DNA from: Pithys albifrons albifrons
Taxonomy: Eukaryota; Chordata; Aves; Passeriformes; Thamnophilidae
Assembly: GCF_047495875.1 (NCBI RefSeq)
Contig: NC_092458.1
Location: 4,175,939 to 4,239,938 of the forward strand
Direction of reading: 5' to 3'
DNA: 64,000 nt
Shown: one piece after another, positions 12,439 to 25,400 of the stretch
How positions within the stretch are numbered: position 1 is the stretch's first letter
How the letters are laid out: every line of letters begins with the position of its first letter
Translations under genes and position numbers: made by a program
The notes under the pieces: generated by a model
Seen by the model: the letters and a program-made list of their open reading frames with translations, nothing else
Told to the model about the DNA's origin: nothing
The model's database searches: none

Positions 12439-15400
12439 GATAACTTGTAATATACCTTATGTGTTTTGCTGCTATAATTAAGTATATATGTCCTTGTTTC
12501 TGCTGTTACTCATTGCTAGATACTATTGATTGATACTATGATATTGATTGTTGACATTAATTTGTACAGCTTGATATCAATCCAGATAATCATAGATAGA
12601 CTTGCTAGTGGTGATTTTGTAGTAGCCTGCTTGCTAGATCATGATATGTATGTATACATACACATACATGCTGCTTTATGATTTTCCTGTGGCTGATATT
12701 ACAACAATTGGAGAGCTAAGAGATCACAAATGTAGAATCCAGGTGTTCTGAGGTTTTATTACAAACCTAAAGCTTAGGTAAACTAAATAAAAATGATGAG
12801 GTCTTTGAACTTCTCAATAAACTAGAATGATTTTAGGGAGACAGGTGAGGATGCAAGCTGGCTACAGAGATAATAATATTAAAATTTTAAAAAAATATAT
12901 TTTCACAGTATAGAGAGGTTTTAAGTGTTTCATAATAATCCAAATTAAATCTCAATATGTAAAAAACGAGACATTTACTTGACATGGAGACATGGAACAA
13001 AACTACAAAAAAGAATTCCTGTCATTATTTAGAGACTTAAACTGTTAGTTTTTATGTGTGAGCAGAGCATGTACATCAGTTATTACTCAGTCGAGGGATT
13101 TCATGAAAGGTGGTGGCTGACCTACTACTCATAGAAATCACTAGTATGTTTCCCCTTATACAGTGGATTTTAGATTCCACTGTGTGATAGCATGAACTCC
13201 TGTGGAAATAACTCATGAAATATTAGCCTTCTGGAAATACCATTTTAAAAATGCTATTATTTATGCTAGTGATCTGTAACACTATTATATTACTTGGTGC
13301 CATTTTGATCTCTCAGAAGTAGCTTCTTGATTAGGATCAAACCAAAACTGAGAGATATTTTTCTTCACTCCAGTTTTTTTTACATACATAGATGAATTAT
13401 CAATCTTGGAATGCCTAAAGGCATAAATAAGTGTCTCACTTTCTGGCATCAGCCATATGGTAGCCCTAGGCAGTAAAATGGCACTTTCATACATTGGCTC
13501 AAACACAACCACTTTAAGTGAAACATCCTACCCTAAGTTAGTTAGTTGACTCTCAATCATATTCTACAATTACTTTCATACTAAAACTGGTAGATACAGT
13601 ACAGTATTCATAATAATTTATCTCAGTTGTTTTGACTTTGCAAACAGACTTTGAAAGGACAAATGAGAATAACTTCTGCAATGAGAGACTGTAACTCATC
13701 AGGCAATATGCTAATATTCGTGTGATCATAAAATATCATTTGTGACAGAAAACCAGAGGAAATGATAGAGAGCGGCCATGACATTTGTTTTCAAAATATG
13801 CAAATCTTTTCATAAAATGTCACTTTAAAATAGAAAGAGAAAATAAACCACAACTAACCTATTACATGATCCATATTAGGAGAAAAACTGTTTCAAATTC
13901 ACTGAGTAATTGTTCTATGACAGAACAAAAACTGTTCTAAATGACCATGAAATTCTAAACCTTTCAGCCTGAATTCTTTAGTAACCAAACCTCGTGTTTC
14001 CTAATTTGCTATTTCATTCTTCTTTTCTTGATTTTTAGTTGATGTTCCTTATCCCATAAAAGTGATCACTAGAAAAGAATGTTACAGCTTTCACAAGTGA
14101 GGTCATGGGAAAAAATTTAATTGACTCAATCACCCAGAAAGAAATGTAGAGATGTGCTAGTTTTAATAAAGCACAACAAAATTTAAAAAAACTGTGAAAG
14201 TACTAAAGAATAATAAATCAATACTAAGTTGGAAGTGTGGTTTTTTTAGTAAGACACGTGTGTCATTGCTTTTTGGTTTGTTTGAGTTTTCTTTTCTTCT
14301 TGTTTTTTTTTTCCAAAGTAAATAAATTAAGCAGTATTAAATGATTCTACCAGTCACTTCAATGAAAATGGATTCAAATGACCTGAGGTATGGAATAAAA
14401 GGAAATATTTCAACCTTATCTGATGGGAAATGGCAGAAGTCAAAAAGCAAGGTGATTTTGTATTTGAAAAATGTTAAACCTTTAAATACAAATTCTGCAT
14501 TTCATCTTTCTTCACTGACTTCCTTTTTTTTTTTTTTTCTAATCTGAGGAAGAAATGTATCTTCTACTTCTAATGGTCTGTTTTGCCCTGACAATACATG
14601 GCAGCACTAAAGACAACATAAACTCTTATAGATGAAGAGTGTTAAAATGTTGCAAAAAAGCAAACAAACATGTCTTGCAATAAGGTATGCCATATGTCTT
14701 TGGTTAAGCACGTAGGACTTTAATTTCTTGAAAGTTCTGCTTGAATATCTTCCTAAGAATAACTATCTTATTTTTGTTGGTCAACACTCAGAATTAAAAA
14801 CACAGTAGCAAATTAAAGTCTCCATTCACAATATCCTGGAAATCAATTTTGACTACTACAAGAACTCCTTCTGTGCCTCTGTGCAAAGGGAAAAGCAGAA
14901 TTAACCTGAACTGTCCTCTTAGACCTGGTTAGGAATTTTTCTTTTTATTTGACTAATTTAATCTTTTTAATTTGATTTTTATTCTGTTGGGATTTTTTAG
15001 AACATGTGTCAAGAATGTGAAGTCTAAAAATATTTGCTTTTTAAGCTTGTATTTTCAGGGGAAAAAATTGCTATCAATTTTTAATAAACTAATTATTTTG
15101 TTCAAAAATAAATTTACAAAAAAGTTAGTTAGTATTTTGTTGAAGATTTTCTTGATGTGCAAGGTTTCCTATTAAAGTCTTGTAATCTATTAACATATAT
15201 GAGACAGTGAGATACTGTGGTAGTTAATACCACAGAGATTCTTATAGAGATAAGAAGCAATGGAAGACTGAGAGGAAAAGTAGAAAGGCTGAGTTGAACA
15301 GGGAAAACAAAGATTCATATATTTGTATACATAAGCACAAAGGTATTCTGAATTAAAAACATTTCCTGTGCTAACATCACAAGCAGGAACCGATAGAGGG

Positions 15401-17149
15401 AAGAGTATATTATTTCATTATTTGGTAATTCTGTAACTGTAACATTAGTAGAGTTTCCATATAAGGACAACATTGTCTATTATTTCATGGAGGAAAATTG
15501 TCCTCATAGAATGTCCGGGTTTAACTACAATGAAGAAAGACTTCAGCATATAAAAATTTACAGAGAAATCTTCAGATTCACTTTTTCAACGCAAATAACA
15601 GAATGACTTGATTTTGTATGTATAGCATTCTGATCTGTGTTGTTATTTGAAGATATAACCACAATTTTGATGAATATAAGCCTTTTCCTTTTTTTTTTTT
15701 TTTTTTTTTTTGCCATTCATAGACAGAGCCACAGGGTTTTGTGATGATTAAGTGAAGATTTACCGTGCTTCAGTGGGAACAAAAGAGGTTTGGAAAACAT
15801 TTCCATAACTTCCTGTACATGGTACCTTATGGCAATAAGCCTCAATCATAAAAGAGCTTTCAGGGAGAGACTTTTTGGCTCTTTACTATACATGGCTACA
15901 TCTTCCAGTTCCTGAAGGCATGTACAAACTGTGCTCCAAAGCTCATCACAACAGCAAGTACTGGCACACACTGCAGTTCTGTTGCAGTCTGAAATAGGAA
16001 TGGTATTGGAACACACAGAAAAACAGAGTTTCCCTATCCAAGCTGTAAAGCCATAGCAGTATATTCTACATGAGAAAACTGTAGAAATATGTCAAAGGAT
16101 AACAATTTCTATTTCTAAGAGGGCAATCAACAATAACAGCTAATTGTTTAACTTAAGCACTACAAAACCAAAATAACCTGCTCTTCTCTTTTCTGTTTTA
16201 TCTCAAGTAAATGACCACAGAAAGTAATAATTCTAAAATAATGGTGGTGTTTGAACACTACTGGCTCTAGTCACATTTTTAACTATATGAAGCTTAAATA
16301 AAATTCCTAACACAAATTAACATATATTCCTGTCTTTATAACCAAGGAAAGAGGAGCTAATACTGCTACAGCTCCAATGTCAAATGGTGTACCTGTCTCA
16401 TAAGGTATAAAGGCTCAAAGGGAGTAATGAATGTGATGTGGATAGTCTGAGTTTCAAGTAGGAAGATGAAACTGAATTCTGTCAGAGGTTTCAGTCACTG
16501 TCATTGCAGACAGCTTTACAGAACCACTAGATCCATATTCAACACCACTTGTTTTCCTTAAATCTATTAATTTAATAATATTTTGGATTAGCACATCACC
16601 TAAAACACTAGTCTGTGCCATTTTTTTACATGAAATCTGTCATGAAGACTGAGTTCTGATTAGTGTCCTCACTTGTGCAGATTTCCCATTCTTCCCATTG
16701 GTGGAGGTTCCATCTTTGTCAATCTCTGTTATTAAAACAAACTTCTGTTAATAACATTGTCTCCCCTGATTTCTTAAAAAAAAAAAAAAGAAAAGCTGCT
16801 GTTTTCTGTACTGCACTGGAGCTTCTACTTAGTAAATTTTTATTACTGTTATTTACAGTCAGTTTTTTTCACACCACCACTTGCTCATCTCATGAGGATA
16901 TGAAGTCCAACTTAACAGTTCACTGTTATGGACTGTCTCCCAGTTCTTAGTGTAACAAAGAATAAAATAGCAGAATTGCACAAATGTGTAGAACAGAACC
17001 TCCACAGACTGACTCCAAATCCATTCTCTGGTAAGCATAGTGGACCCTGCATCATATTCTTTTTCCTGCAACCTTTTGATCTAGGAAAACATGAAACCTT
17101 GAAGGGTTTTTGAAACCATCAGAGCAATTGTTTAAAGGTAGATTTCTCT
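12439..17149. other. 4.7-kb AT-rich non-coding stretch
   Basis: No gene or transposon was recognised. There is a palindromic TATGTATGTATACATACA tract near 12646-12663 and a T23 run at 15689-15711. An A13 run lies at about 16777-16789. Open frames are all under 100 codons. Confidence 0.55.
15689..15711. repeat. Poly-T tract (T23)
   Basis: Uninterrupted run of 23 T. It could be read as a minus-strand poly-A tail, but there is no AATAAA signal just inside it and no recognisable coding sequence beside it. Confidence 0.8.
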
Positions 17150-17492
17150 CCTTCCTTCCTTCCTTCCTTCCTTCCTTCCTTCCTTCCTTCCTTCCTTCCT
17201 TCCTTCCTTCCTTCCTTCCTTCCTTCCTTCCTTCCTTCCTTCCTTCCTTCCTTCCTTCCTTCCTTCCTTCCTTCCTTCCTTCCTTCCTTCCTTCCTTCCT
17301 TCCTTCCTTCCTTCCTTCCTTCCTTCCTTCCTTCCTTCTTTCCTTCCTTCCTTCCTTCCTTCCTTCCTTCCTTCCTTCCTTCCTTCCTTCCTTCCTTCCT
17401 TCCTTCCTTCCTTCCTTCCTTCCTTCCTTCCTTCCTTCCTTCCTTCCTTCCTTCCTTCCTTCCTTCCTCCCTCCCTCCCTCCCTCCCTCCCT
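17150..17492. repeat. (CCTT)n microsatellite grading into (CCCT)n
   Basis: About 320 bp of almost perfect CTTC/TTCC tetranucleotide repeat, with one visible interruption (CTTT near 17338-17341), then roughly six CCCT units at 17466-17492. All pyrimidine on the plus strand, all purine on the minus strand. The long frames through it on both strands (PSFL or EGRK repeats) are artefacts of a 12-nt codon periodicity. Its right edge abuts a family B LTR, so the array probably grew at that LTR's 3' end. Confidence 0.97.
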
Positions 17493-17939
17493 GGGTTCGG
17501 ATAAAGACTTATGGGTAAAGAAAAAGCCAATCCAACAAAGTAAAGCAAGGAATTCATTCACTGCATAGGCAGGCAGGTATTCAGCCATGTCCAGGAAAGC
17601 TGTGCTCTATCATGTGTAATGCTTACTGGGAAACACAACACCATCATCCAGAATGTGTCCCACTTTGTTCTTCTTCCCCCAGTTTTATATGCTGAGCATG
17701 ATGCCATATGCTATGGAACATTCCTTTGGGCAGTTGGACCAGCTATCCAAGCTATGTCCCCTCACAGCTTCTGTCCAGCCCCAGTTTCCTCACTGGTGGG
17801 AGAGAGTGAGAAGCAGCAAAGGCTCAGCAGTCACTAGAACATTCCTGTGTTATCAATACTGTTTTGGCCACAAATCAAAAACTTAGTACCATACTCACTA
17901 CTATGAGGAAAATTAGATGTATCACAGCCAAAACCAGCG
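17493..17939 (-). mobile_element. Family B LTR, 3'-truncated
   Basis: Read on the minus strand, this matches the family B LTR at 30872-32065. Shared blocks in the same order: GGTTTTGGCTGTGATA at the start, TGATAACACAG, CTGCTTCTCA, GGCATCATGCTCAGCATATA, GATGGTGTTGTGTTTCCCAG, GGCTGAATACCTGCCTGCC and TGAATGAATTCCTTGCTTTA. It stops at CTTTATCCGAACCC, where the tetranucleotide array starts, so the last part of U5 is missing or was replaced by repeat expansion. The element-strand start is degraded near 17939. It is clearly older than the family A1 copies. Confidence 0.85.
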
Positions 17940-18302
17940 TTTAGGAGCATCCACAAGTTAGCAAGAAGAACTTCGAAGACTCTTTGGAAGTGATGAAGGA
18001 CCTTGTGAAACCCTGAATACAAGTTTCAAAGTGTAGCTTGGCCACATTATGACATGACGACTTAAGAATAAGGTGACAATTAAGGTATAGAGAGGGTATG
18101 AAATCTCATATCCTGAAAAATTGAGTGATCATGAAGAAAGAATGACAATACTTAGAAATCAACAGAATGAAGAATTTGATTCTAGCTCTGGGCTATAAAG
18201 GGAGATTGCTTTGTTTCTGTTTATTTTATTAAAGTTTTTAAAAATATTTTGTTAAAGTTTTTATAAGTTTTTATTGAAGTTTTTATAAATAATTTTTAAA
18301 AA
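17940..18302. other. Non-coding spacer
   Basis: No gene seen. The last 80 bp contain several imperfect AAGTTTTTATA units leading into the A-rich array that follows. Confidence 0.6.
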
Positions 18303-18476
18303 GGAAAAGAAATGAAAAGAGAAAAGAAGAGAAAAGATGAGAAAAGGAAAGAAGAGAAAAGAAGAGAAAAGGAAAGAAGAGAAAAGAAGAAAAAAGGAAA
18401 GAAAAGAAAAGAAAAGAAAAGAAAAGAAAAGAAAAGAAAAGAAAAGAAAAGAAAAGAAAAGAAAAGAAAAGAAAAG

Positions 18477-18507
<31 letters not shown>

Positions 18508-18573
18508 GAAAAGAAAAGAAAAGAAAAGAAAAGAAAAGAAAAGAAAAGAAAAGAAAAGAAAAGAAAAGAAAAG

Positions 18574-18604
<31 letters not shown>

Positions 18605-18882
18605 GGAAAGAAAAGAAAAGAGAAGAAAAGAAAAGAGAAGAAAAGAAAAGAAAAGAAAAGAAAAGAAAAGAAAAGAAAAGAAAAGAAAAGAAAAGAAAAG
18701 AAAAGAAAAGAAAAGAAAAGAAAAGAAAAGAAAAGAAAAAAAGAAAAGGACAAAAAGAAGAAGAAAGAAAAGAAAAGAAAAGAAAAGAAAAGAAAAGAAA
18801 AGAAAAGAAAAGAAAAGAAAAGAAAAGAAAAGAAAAGAAAAGAAAAGAAAAGAAAAGAAAAGAAAAGAAAAGAAAAGAAAAG

Positions 18883-18913
<31 letters not shown>

Positions 18914-19034
18914 GGAAAGAAAAGAAAAGAGAAGAAAAGAAAAGAGAAGAAAAGAAAAGAAGAGAAAAGAAGAGAAAAGAAAAGAAAAGAAAAGAAAAGA
19001 AAAGAAAAGAAAAGAAAAGAAAAGAAAAGAAAAG

Positions 19035-19065
<31 letters not shown>

Positions 19066-19175
19066 GGACAAAAAGAAGAAGAAAGGAAAGGAAAGAAAAG
19101 AAAAGAAAAGAAAAGAAAAGAAAAGAAAAGAAAAGAAAAGAAAAGAAAAGAAAAGAAAAGAAAAGAAAAGAAAAG

Positions 19176-19206
<31 letters not shown>

Positions 19207-19408
19207 GGACAAAAAGAAGAAGAAAGGAAAGAAAAGAAAAGAAAAGAAAAGAAAAGAAAAGAAAAGAAAAGAAAAGAAAAGAAAAGAAAAGAAAAGAAAA
19301 GAAAAGAAAAGAAAAGAAAAGAAAAGAAAAGAAAAAGAAAAGAAAAGAAAAAAGAAAAGGACAAAAAGAAGAAGAAAGGAAAGAAAGAAAAGAAAAGAAA
19401 AGAAAAGC
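18303..19408. repeat. (AAAAG)n satellite-like array with higher-order structure
   Basis: About 1.1 kb of nearly pure purine on the plus strand, mainly AAAAG pentamers. It is not uniform. A variant block GGACAAAAAGAAGAAG recurs at 18748, 19066, 19207 and 19359. A second variant, GGAAAGAAAAGAAAAGAGAA, occurs near 18605 and 18914. The order of variants in 18600-18765 is repeated in 18909-19085 (offset about 310-318 bp), indicating duplication of large blocks and not only slippage of the pentamer. The long open frames here (up to 384 codons, KRKEKK or FFSFL repeats) arise because the pentamer contains no stop in most frames; they are not genes. Confidence 0.97.
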
Positions 19409-22400
19409 CAAACAATAAAAAGAGAGAGCTAACCAGTTGCCAGGACTAAAAATTCACAGATTCAAATGTATCCATTTGGGTTATCCGCACTTTCTAGACT
19501 GAGAGCCACCGTTTCTTACAAACCTCAAATTAGCTATTGAACCTTGTGGAGACAATCCACCACTCTTTTTAGCAACAAATAGGAAGGAAAAGAAGCTCCT
19601 ATCTTTAAAAACAGTGGTTGGTGCAGTCAGGAGATCTCAGCAACTTTTGTATTGAGTATTTTTAGTCTCCTGATTGGATAACATTACTAGGTTAGGAATA
19701 TGAATAGACTGTTAAGGTCATGGGAAAAAATAAAAAACCTGTAACTAAGTCAAATGAAAAGGTTGTTCTGAGGTCTTAATCATAAAAATTAAAAAAAAGG
19801 AAAAGAAAAAAGAAAAAAGGTATTTTAAAAATACTATCATTCTAATTGTTTAAGCAGAAAGATATATAACCACACGAAAAAGAACAAAACTGTCTCCTTT
19901 TCCCTTACGTTACAAAGATTGTTGGTTTTATACAAATACTTTTGAATTGTCCATACAGCTTTTGTTGAATTAATTCGATACCAATGTCACACATATTAAG
20001 CAAAAATGGATGCTGCTAGTCTAAATGACATTCCTCCCAAGAAATTAATTTAAGAAGTTAAAATTAGCATTTATGAAATTATGAAAATGTGCTATATGAG
20101 GAATTAAATATCTTTGTAGAAAAAGCTGCAGAAAGGCAAAAGCATATACTTAAAAGAGATCTATAAAAATTCTACTGACTCAGTTTAGGCAGCATGGTGG
20201 AAAATACATATTTGCTTCAACATTGGAAGGATAAAATTAAACCTTTTTATAAGAATAACAAATCTGGCTAAATGAGTCAGAAGAAGATATTAAAAAATGC
20301 ATCACCTATTAAGCCACTGGATCTTCCATTTTGGAACATTCAGATAAAAAGTTGGTAAATATGTTCTATTTTCATTACATTTGAGTATTTTTACCATATC
20401 ATGCCATTATTTTACAAAATCTTTTCCCTGGAACCCATTAGTTCTGCTGATACATAATGTCTATTATAATTGTTACAGACAAATATATATTAAACCTCAT
20501 GTTAACTGCATACATATGGAAATAAAAGTACTAAAACTAACATGATGAAGGAAATATTTCCAGTCTTTATCACACTTTAAAACAGATCAGCAACAAACAT
20601 GCATAAAAAGTATATAAATACATAAAACCAAGTTCTAAATAAATAATGACTGCAATTAATTCTTCCAGAAATGGGAAACACCTCTATAAAAAGAATGTAT
20701 TTTTTTTTCAAAATAATATATGTATGGCATTTGGTAGCACAAAAGACTGAAGAAATATATAGAACAGGCTGTTCAGATATTGCAGCCGTGTGGGCAAGTG
20801 GAATTTCTTATTCACAGCTTGTGAAACTGCCAGCTTTTAGCAACCTTCACTACCTAATATCACAAATTATGACATTATTGTCTCTTGATTTTGTCTGTGT
20901 GATTCCCAAAACTGCTTCTTTGTGCTGTAGTCCACAGTGATGTCCACACTAAAACAGGCTTTCCCACTGCCTTAGCTGAGCTTGAAGACTTTACGAAATT
21001 CTTCATTTGTGCCTTTGATGCTGACATGCAGCCCTTTAAAATGGGCCCCTTACAAGGTTGAAAAAATATGAAGAAGAAAAAAGGGAGCTCTAGAGAAAAA
21101 AGCAAATTTGGCAAATAGCAGCTTTTCCCTCATTTTTTGCCTTGCATTCTTCTACCAACTGTGATTAGTATTGCCATAATAAAAAGGAGCACTTTGCTGT
21201 TTTTCAGCTTTTTGGTACTGTCTATGCCAAGTTTCTGGATTGTGCTGGCACTCAGTGTAGGCCTGATACATCTTTACGATTCAGGTCATGCATCAAAGCC
21301 TCTATTTGCTTTCAACCAACGTGAGGTTAACAGCAGCCTACAACTAATTTCAGGATATAGAAAAACACAGAAAGTCTGGTGTCAGAAGTAGAACTTGCTC
21401 AGGAAGAGAAGCGTACTTGCTTTTGATACCTTACTGCAGCTTTGGAAAGTGCAATAAGTGCCTGATGAAAGCCAGATTCACTAGACATTTATGGATTTGT
21501 GGAACAATGGTTTAGTCTCAGTAAATCCACTTTAAATCCATCAATACATTATATGCAGGAGCAGGCCTGTATTTTTTATTATTATTCTATTTTATTTTAT
21601 TTCTATTTTGAATGGTTTTATAGACTGCATTCTACTGTGCTTCAGTATTTTGTTAATCACTAGCTGCCATTTGGTCTTTCCAGAGCTGGCTAAAGACTTT
21701 GGTATTGACAATGGTTTCAAAGATATAGTGTTTATGTTTGAGGTCAACATTCTACACAATTTTATCAAAATCAGATATTAAAAGGTGTATAATTACTTGC
21801 ATTGTTGGTGACAATACTTGGTCCTATCACCCTGCTATACTCAGCCTTACTATCCCCCACAAGTACCCCATGTGAATCCTCAGTTGCTGAAACTGAGATT
21901 ATAATTGGTCACATAAAAGTCATCTGCAGATTCTCAGTGTTAGGAACTGCTGGATCTGGTAGCCTAGCTAGGTTGCCAAGGTTTCATAACCCCACATGTC
22001 ACTGGGTTTACCCCAACTTCCCACATGCCTCTGTGAGTAGAAGAATCAGACTTTTATCATATAACCTAAAACTTAGGTGTCTGTGTTCTTATCAACAGAA
22101 ATGTACATTCTCATCAACATAAATGTACGTAGCTATCACAATCACTACATAAAGCTGTGCAAGAAAGAGCCTCTGAACAGTCCCAAAATAAAGTTGCTGG
22201 CATTGTTACTCTCACATCCGTGAAGGACAGCTCTACCTGACACACTGTGAAGTCTATGCCACTTGCACTTTTCACTCTTTCGTCTTCATTTCATTCCACA
22301 GGTCTCCAAGAACCCCCTCTCACAAAGCCTCTTTCTGCTTCAAAACACATTTGTTCATCTCTCATTTCTTCCTTGTACACAGAGGGACTTCTCTGCATCT

Positions 22401-25400
22401 TATTGATGGGAACCTCCCCACCAGAGTGTTTGGCACATTTGGTTCTGAGAAAAATTTCCTTATATCTTGGATAGAGCTCCTTTACGGAGATCTTCATTGA
22501 AACACATATACTTGACTTTGCAAATTTCTCCAACCATCTACACATTTGGACAAGGAGCCTATTTCACTTCCATATATACTGCAGGTTCAGTTTTTTGGTG
22601 ACAAATGGGAGAGTCAAACCGTGCCTAGTGCTCAGGTGACAATAAAATTATTATCTGGTCCTTATATTTTACAAGACATTTCCCCTTTGTACTTTGTACT
22701 TTGTATTATTTTCTGGACTTTTGTTACAAGTCTCACTGGCTGACTGGGGCCAACATCTCAATAACATGATTGCAGGTTGTCATTGTCCTTGATCAAGAAT
22801 GGAAAGGAGATAAGGTACTTCTGCAGTGGGGGGGGGGTAAAAAACCAACCAACCAACCAAACAAACCACATGTATTGCTCTCAGGTATCCTGTGGAAGCC
22901 CAAAACCAGTGAGTGCTCTCTTTCCAGATCTACCATTAGAGAACCAATAGCTCTGCTAAGTTTGATCTGGCAAATGTTTTTGGATATTGTGTGCAGCCCC
23001 TTTCAGTCAGAACTTTTATTATTGACCAACTTGCTACTGAGACAGTCTGTAAACTTACCTGCTGTAAGTTTACAGGACACACAGAGGCTTCAGCATCCCA
23101 GGTCATACAGCCAATGAAGGACATGACAGAATAATTGTTGATGGACTCTGACATTTCAGGTAACATACAGAATGTCCCTCAATCAGCCTATGTGTGAGTG
23201 CCTTGGTGGGTATTCCCTGCTGGTGATAATGGTGGGAGAGCTCCCCAAACAAGGACAAAGTATGGATGGTTTGTTCTTGAGGTACTAGACACTTGTAGCA
23301 AATGGATGGATAGAGAGCTCTGATAAGAACTGTTCTCACTATAGTTAAGAAACTCATGTCCACAAAAGAAAGATTTAAACAGCTGTCTAGTTTGAGAAAT
23401 TACTACTTTTTTTTTAATTAGCCAGTTCTTGATTGACATAGCCTTGTTTTAAAAAGCCAAAGAATAACTTTTGAAGGCTTTATAGATAGATATAACTGTG
23501 GTTTATAGGTATTATTTAGGTATAATTGTAATTTATCATGGAAATAAGGGAATTGGATTTTTACCAGCCCCACAGTATTTAGATGACATGAAGTTGGAGG
23601 AGGTGGACCAGAAATACTGTGAATGCCTTTGCTTCTGTATCTGCTGGTGTTTGGAGAAAGTCCAACGACATTCTTGAAATTTCTCAGGACTTTCAAGATC
23701 TGGAAATGAAAGATATGACTAATAAGGGTCTTACTTGGCCTAGAATTTCTGTTAATCTAATCAAAAATATGCTGATAGATATTTTAGACTGAAAGGAATC
23801 TGTGATTCACAGTGAGCATAAAACTCTTCTGCCATGAAACAAGATGACAACCAGCAGGTGTTGGGTTCAGTTCATTTTCAATGTTTGTCAGTCCACAGAC
23901 TTATAGCCTGGATTAGCCTTGGCACATGTTGTCTCCTGCTGAGTGTCATTGTTGTGGATGGAAAGGAAACAGCCAAAGAAAAGAACACAAGTTCATAGAA
24001 AACAAGATTTCAATAGTCTACTGAATATCAAGCTATTTGTCTCAAACGAAAAACTACATAAAAAATTTAGGGGAGACAAAGTGACTTTGAACAAGCTTTC
24101 AAAACACCTGAAAAATATACAGTAAAGAAAAACCTTTAACAAATTATTCTGTATAAGTATAAAATTTTCAAGAAAAACCTTTTTCTTGTTCAGACAAGCA
24201 TTAACAGTGCCAGATGGGTGACTTAGAGAACATATTCCCAACCTTCAAAACCAGCTCAAAGTAGGCAACCAGCTTAAGTAGATAACGCATATAAAATCAG
24301 AAACATGAAGGTCACTTGAGCAATTAAAAAGATGAAATGAATGGTAGAGATATTTTAAGCAGTGCTGAAATGGTCTTGTTTGCGTGCAGCAATGAACAAC
24401 AAGTCAAAGATGTCAGTCTATAGCAGAGCAGTGTAACTTTGTTTTTATTTACTGGAAAGGAAATATGTCTACTTACCAGTTTTATTTTCACCTTCTTAAA
24501 AGAGATTTATTGAAGGGTATTAGAACTATATATGACATTGTACATACTAAATATTGGGAGGTTTTTTGTTTGTGGGTTGGGCTTTTTCGTTTTGTTTGTT
24601 TTTTGGGTTTTTTGTTGGGTTTTTTTCTCTCCTAGCAGTCCTATACTGAAAAGAATAATATCTGAAAGGAAGAAAAGTTTAGGAATTTTAGGTTCAAGTA
24701 TTTTGCAAAAAAGTACAGATTTAGACATGTACCCACGAGCCACCGTCATAGTCAATTCAATGAATTAGAAGTACAGTATGGAAATAACTTAAAAAAAACT
24801 AACGAGAAAACAATTTAACTCTAGGGAGTCTGTTACACATTTCTTAGCTCTGTTAAATTACACACTAATACCAGAAAAACAAGGTTAGTAGTTTCAAAAT
24901 TTATCTAACTGAAGGTGAAATGGTTTGTAACAGTACCTGCAAAGAAATGAGGGGTTTCAAGGAGTCCCATAAAGGCAAATTCCATGAATGTGATCTCCTA
25001 CCATGTTACAAGTAGGACTTCTTGAGTGGTTTCTAATTCATATATCATCTAGTTCAAATGTATCATTTAAATACACAGGCCAAGTGGAATTTCGAAAGCT
25101 ATAAAGTATCTGGGACATGAGAATGTAGCTGTTCTTTGTGACACAGGAGACCTACAAAATATTTACTTCTTTCTAGATCAGCAGATGAAGGTGAGGTGAG
25201 ATGCCACAGGACAGCTGAAATGGCACCAGGTGCTTTCAGTTGGGAAACTGAATCCAATCCACATCTCTAACAGAAATTGATAGCAATATACAGAAAGACA
25301 GCTATTCTTGCTATATGATAAAGTGAATTTGTTGTCACTCCAGACAGATGCAATGAGTGACACAATATCTAGACTGAAGGGAAAGGGGAAAAAAATACTG

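Noticed and set aside
15689..15711. Poly-A tail of a minus-strand processed pseudogene
   Set aside because: No polyadenylation signal just inside the tract and no recognisable coding sequence; processed pseudogenes are rare in birds.
17052..17588. Open frames of 141-178 codons through the CCTT array
   Set aside because: Translated microsatellite; low-complexity EGRK or PSFL repeats with no start or domain context.
18261..19449. Open frames of 309-384 codons, Lys/Arg/Glu-rich or Phe/Ser/Leu-rich
   Set aside because: Translated AAAAG array; frames exist in both strands because the pentamer lacks stops.
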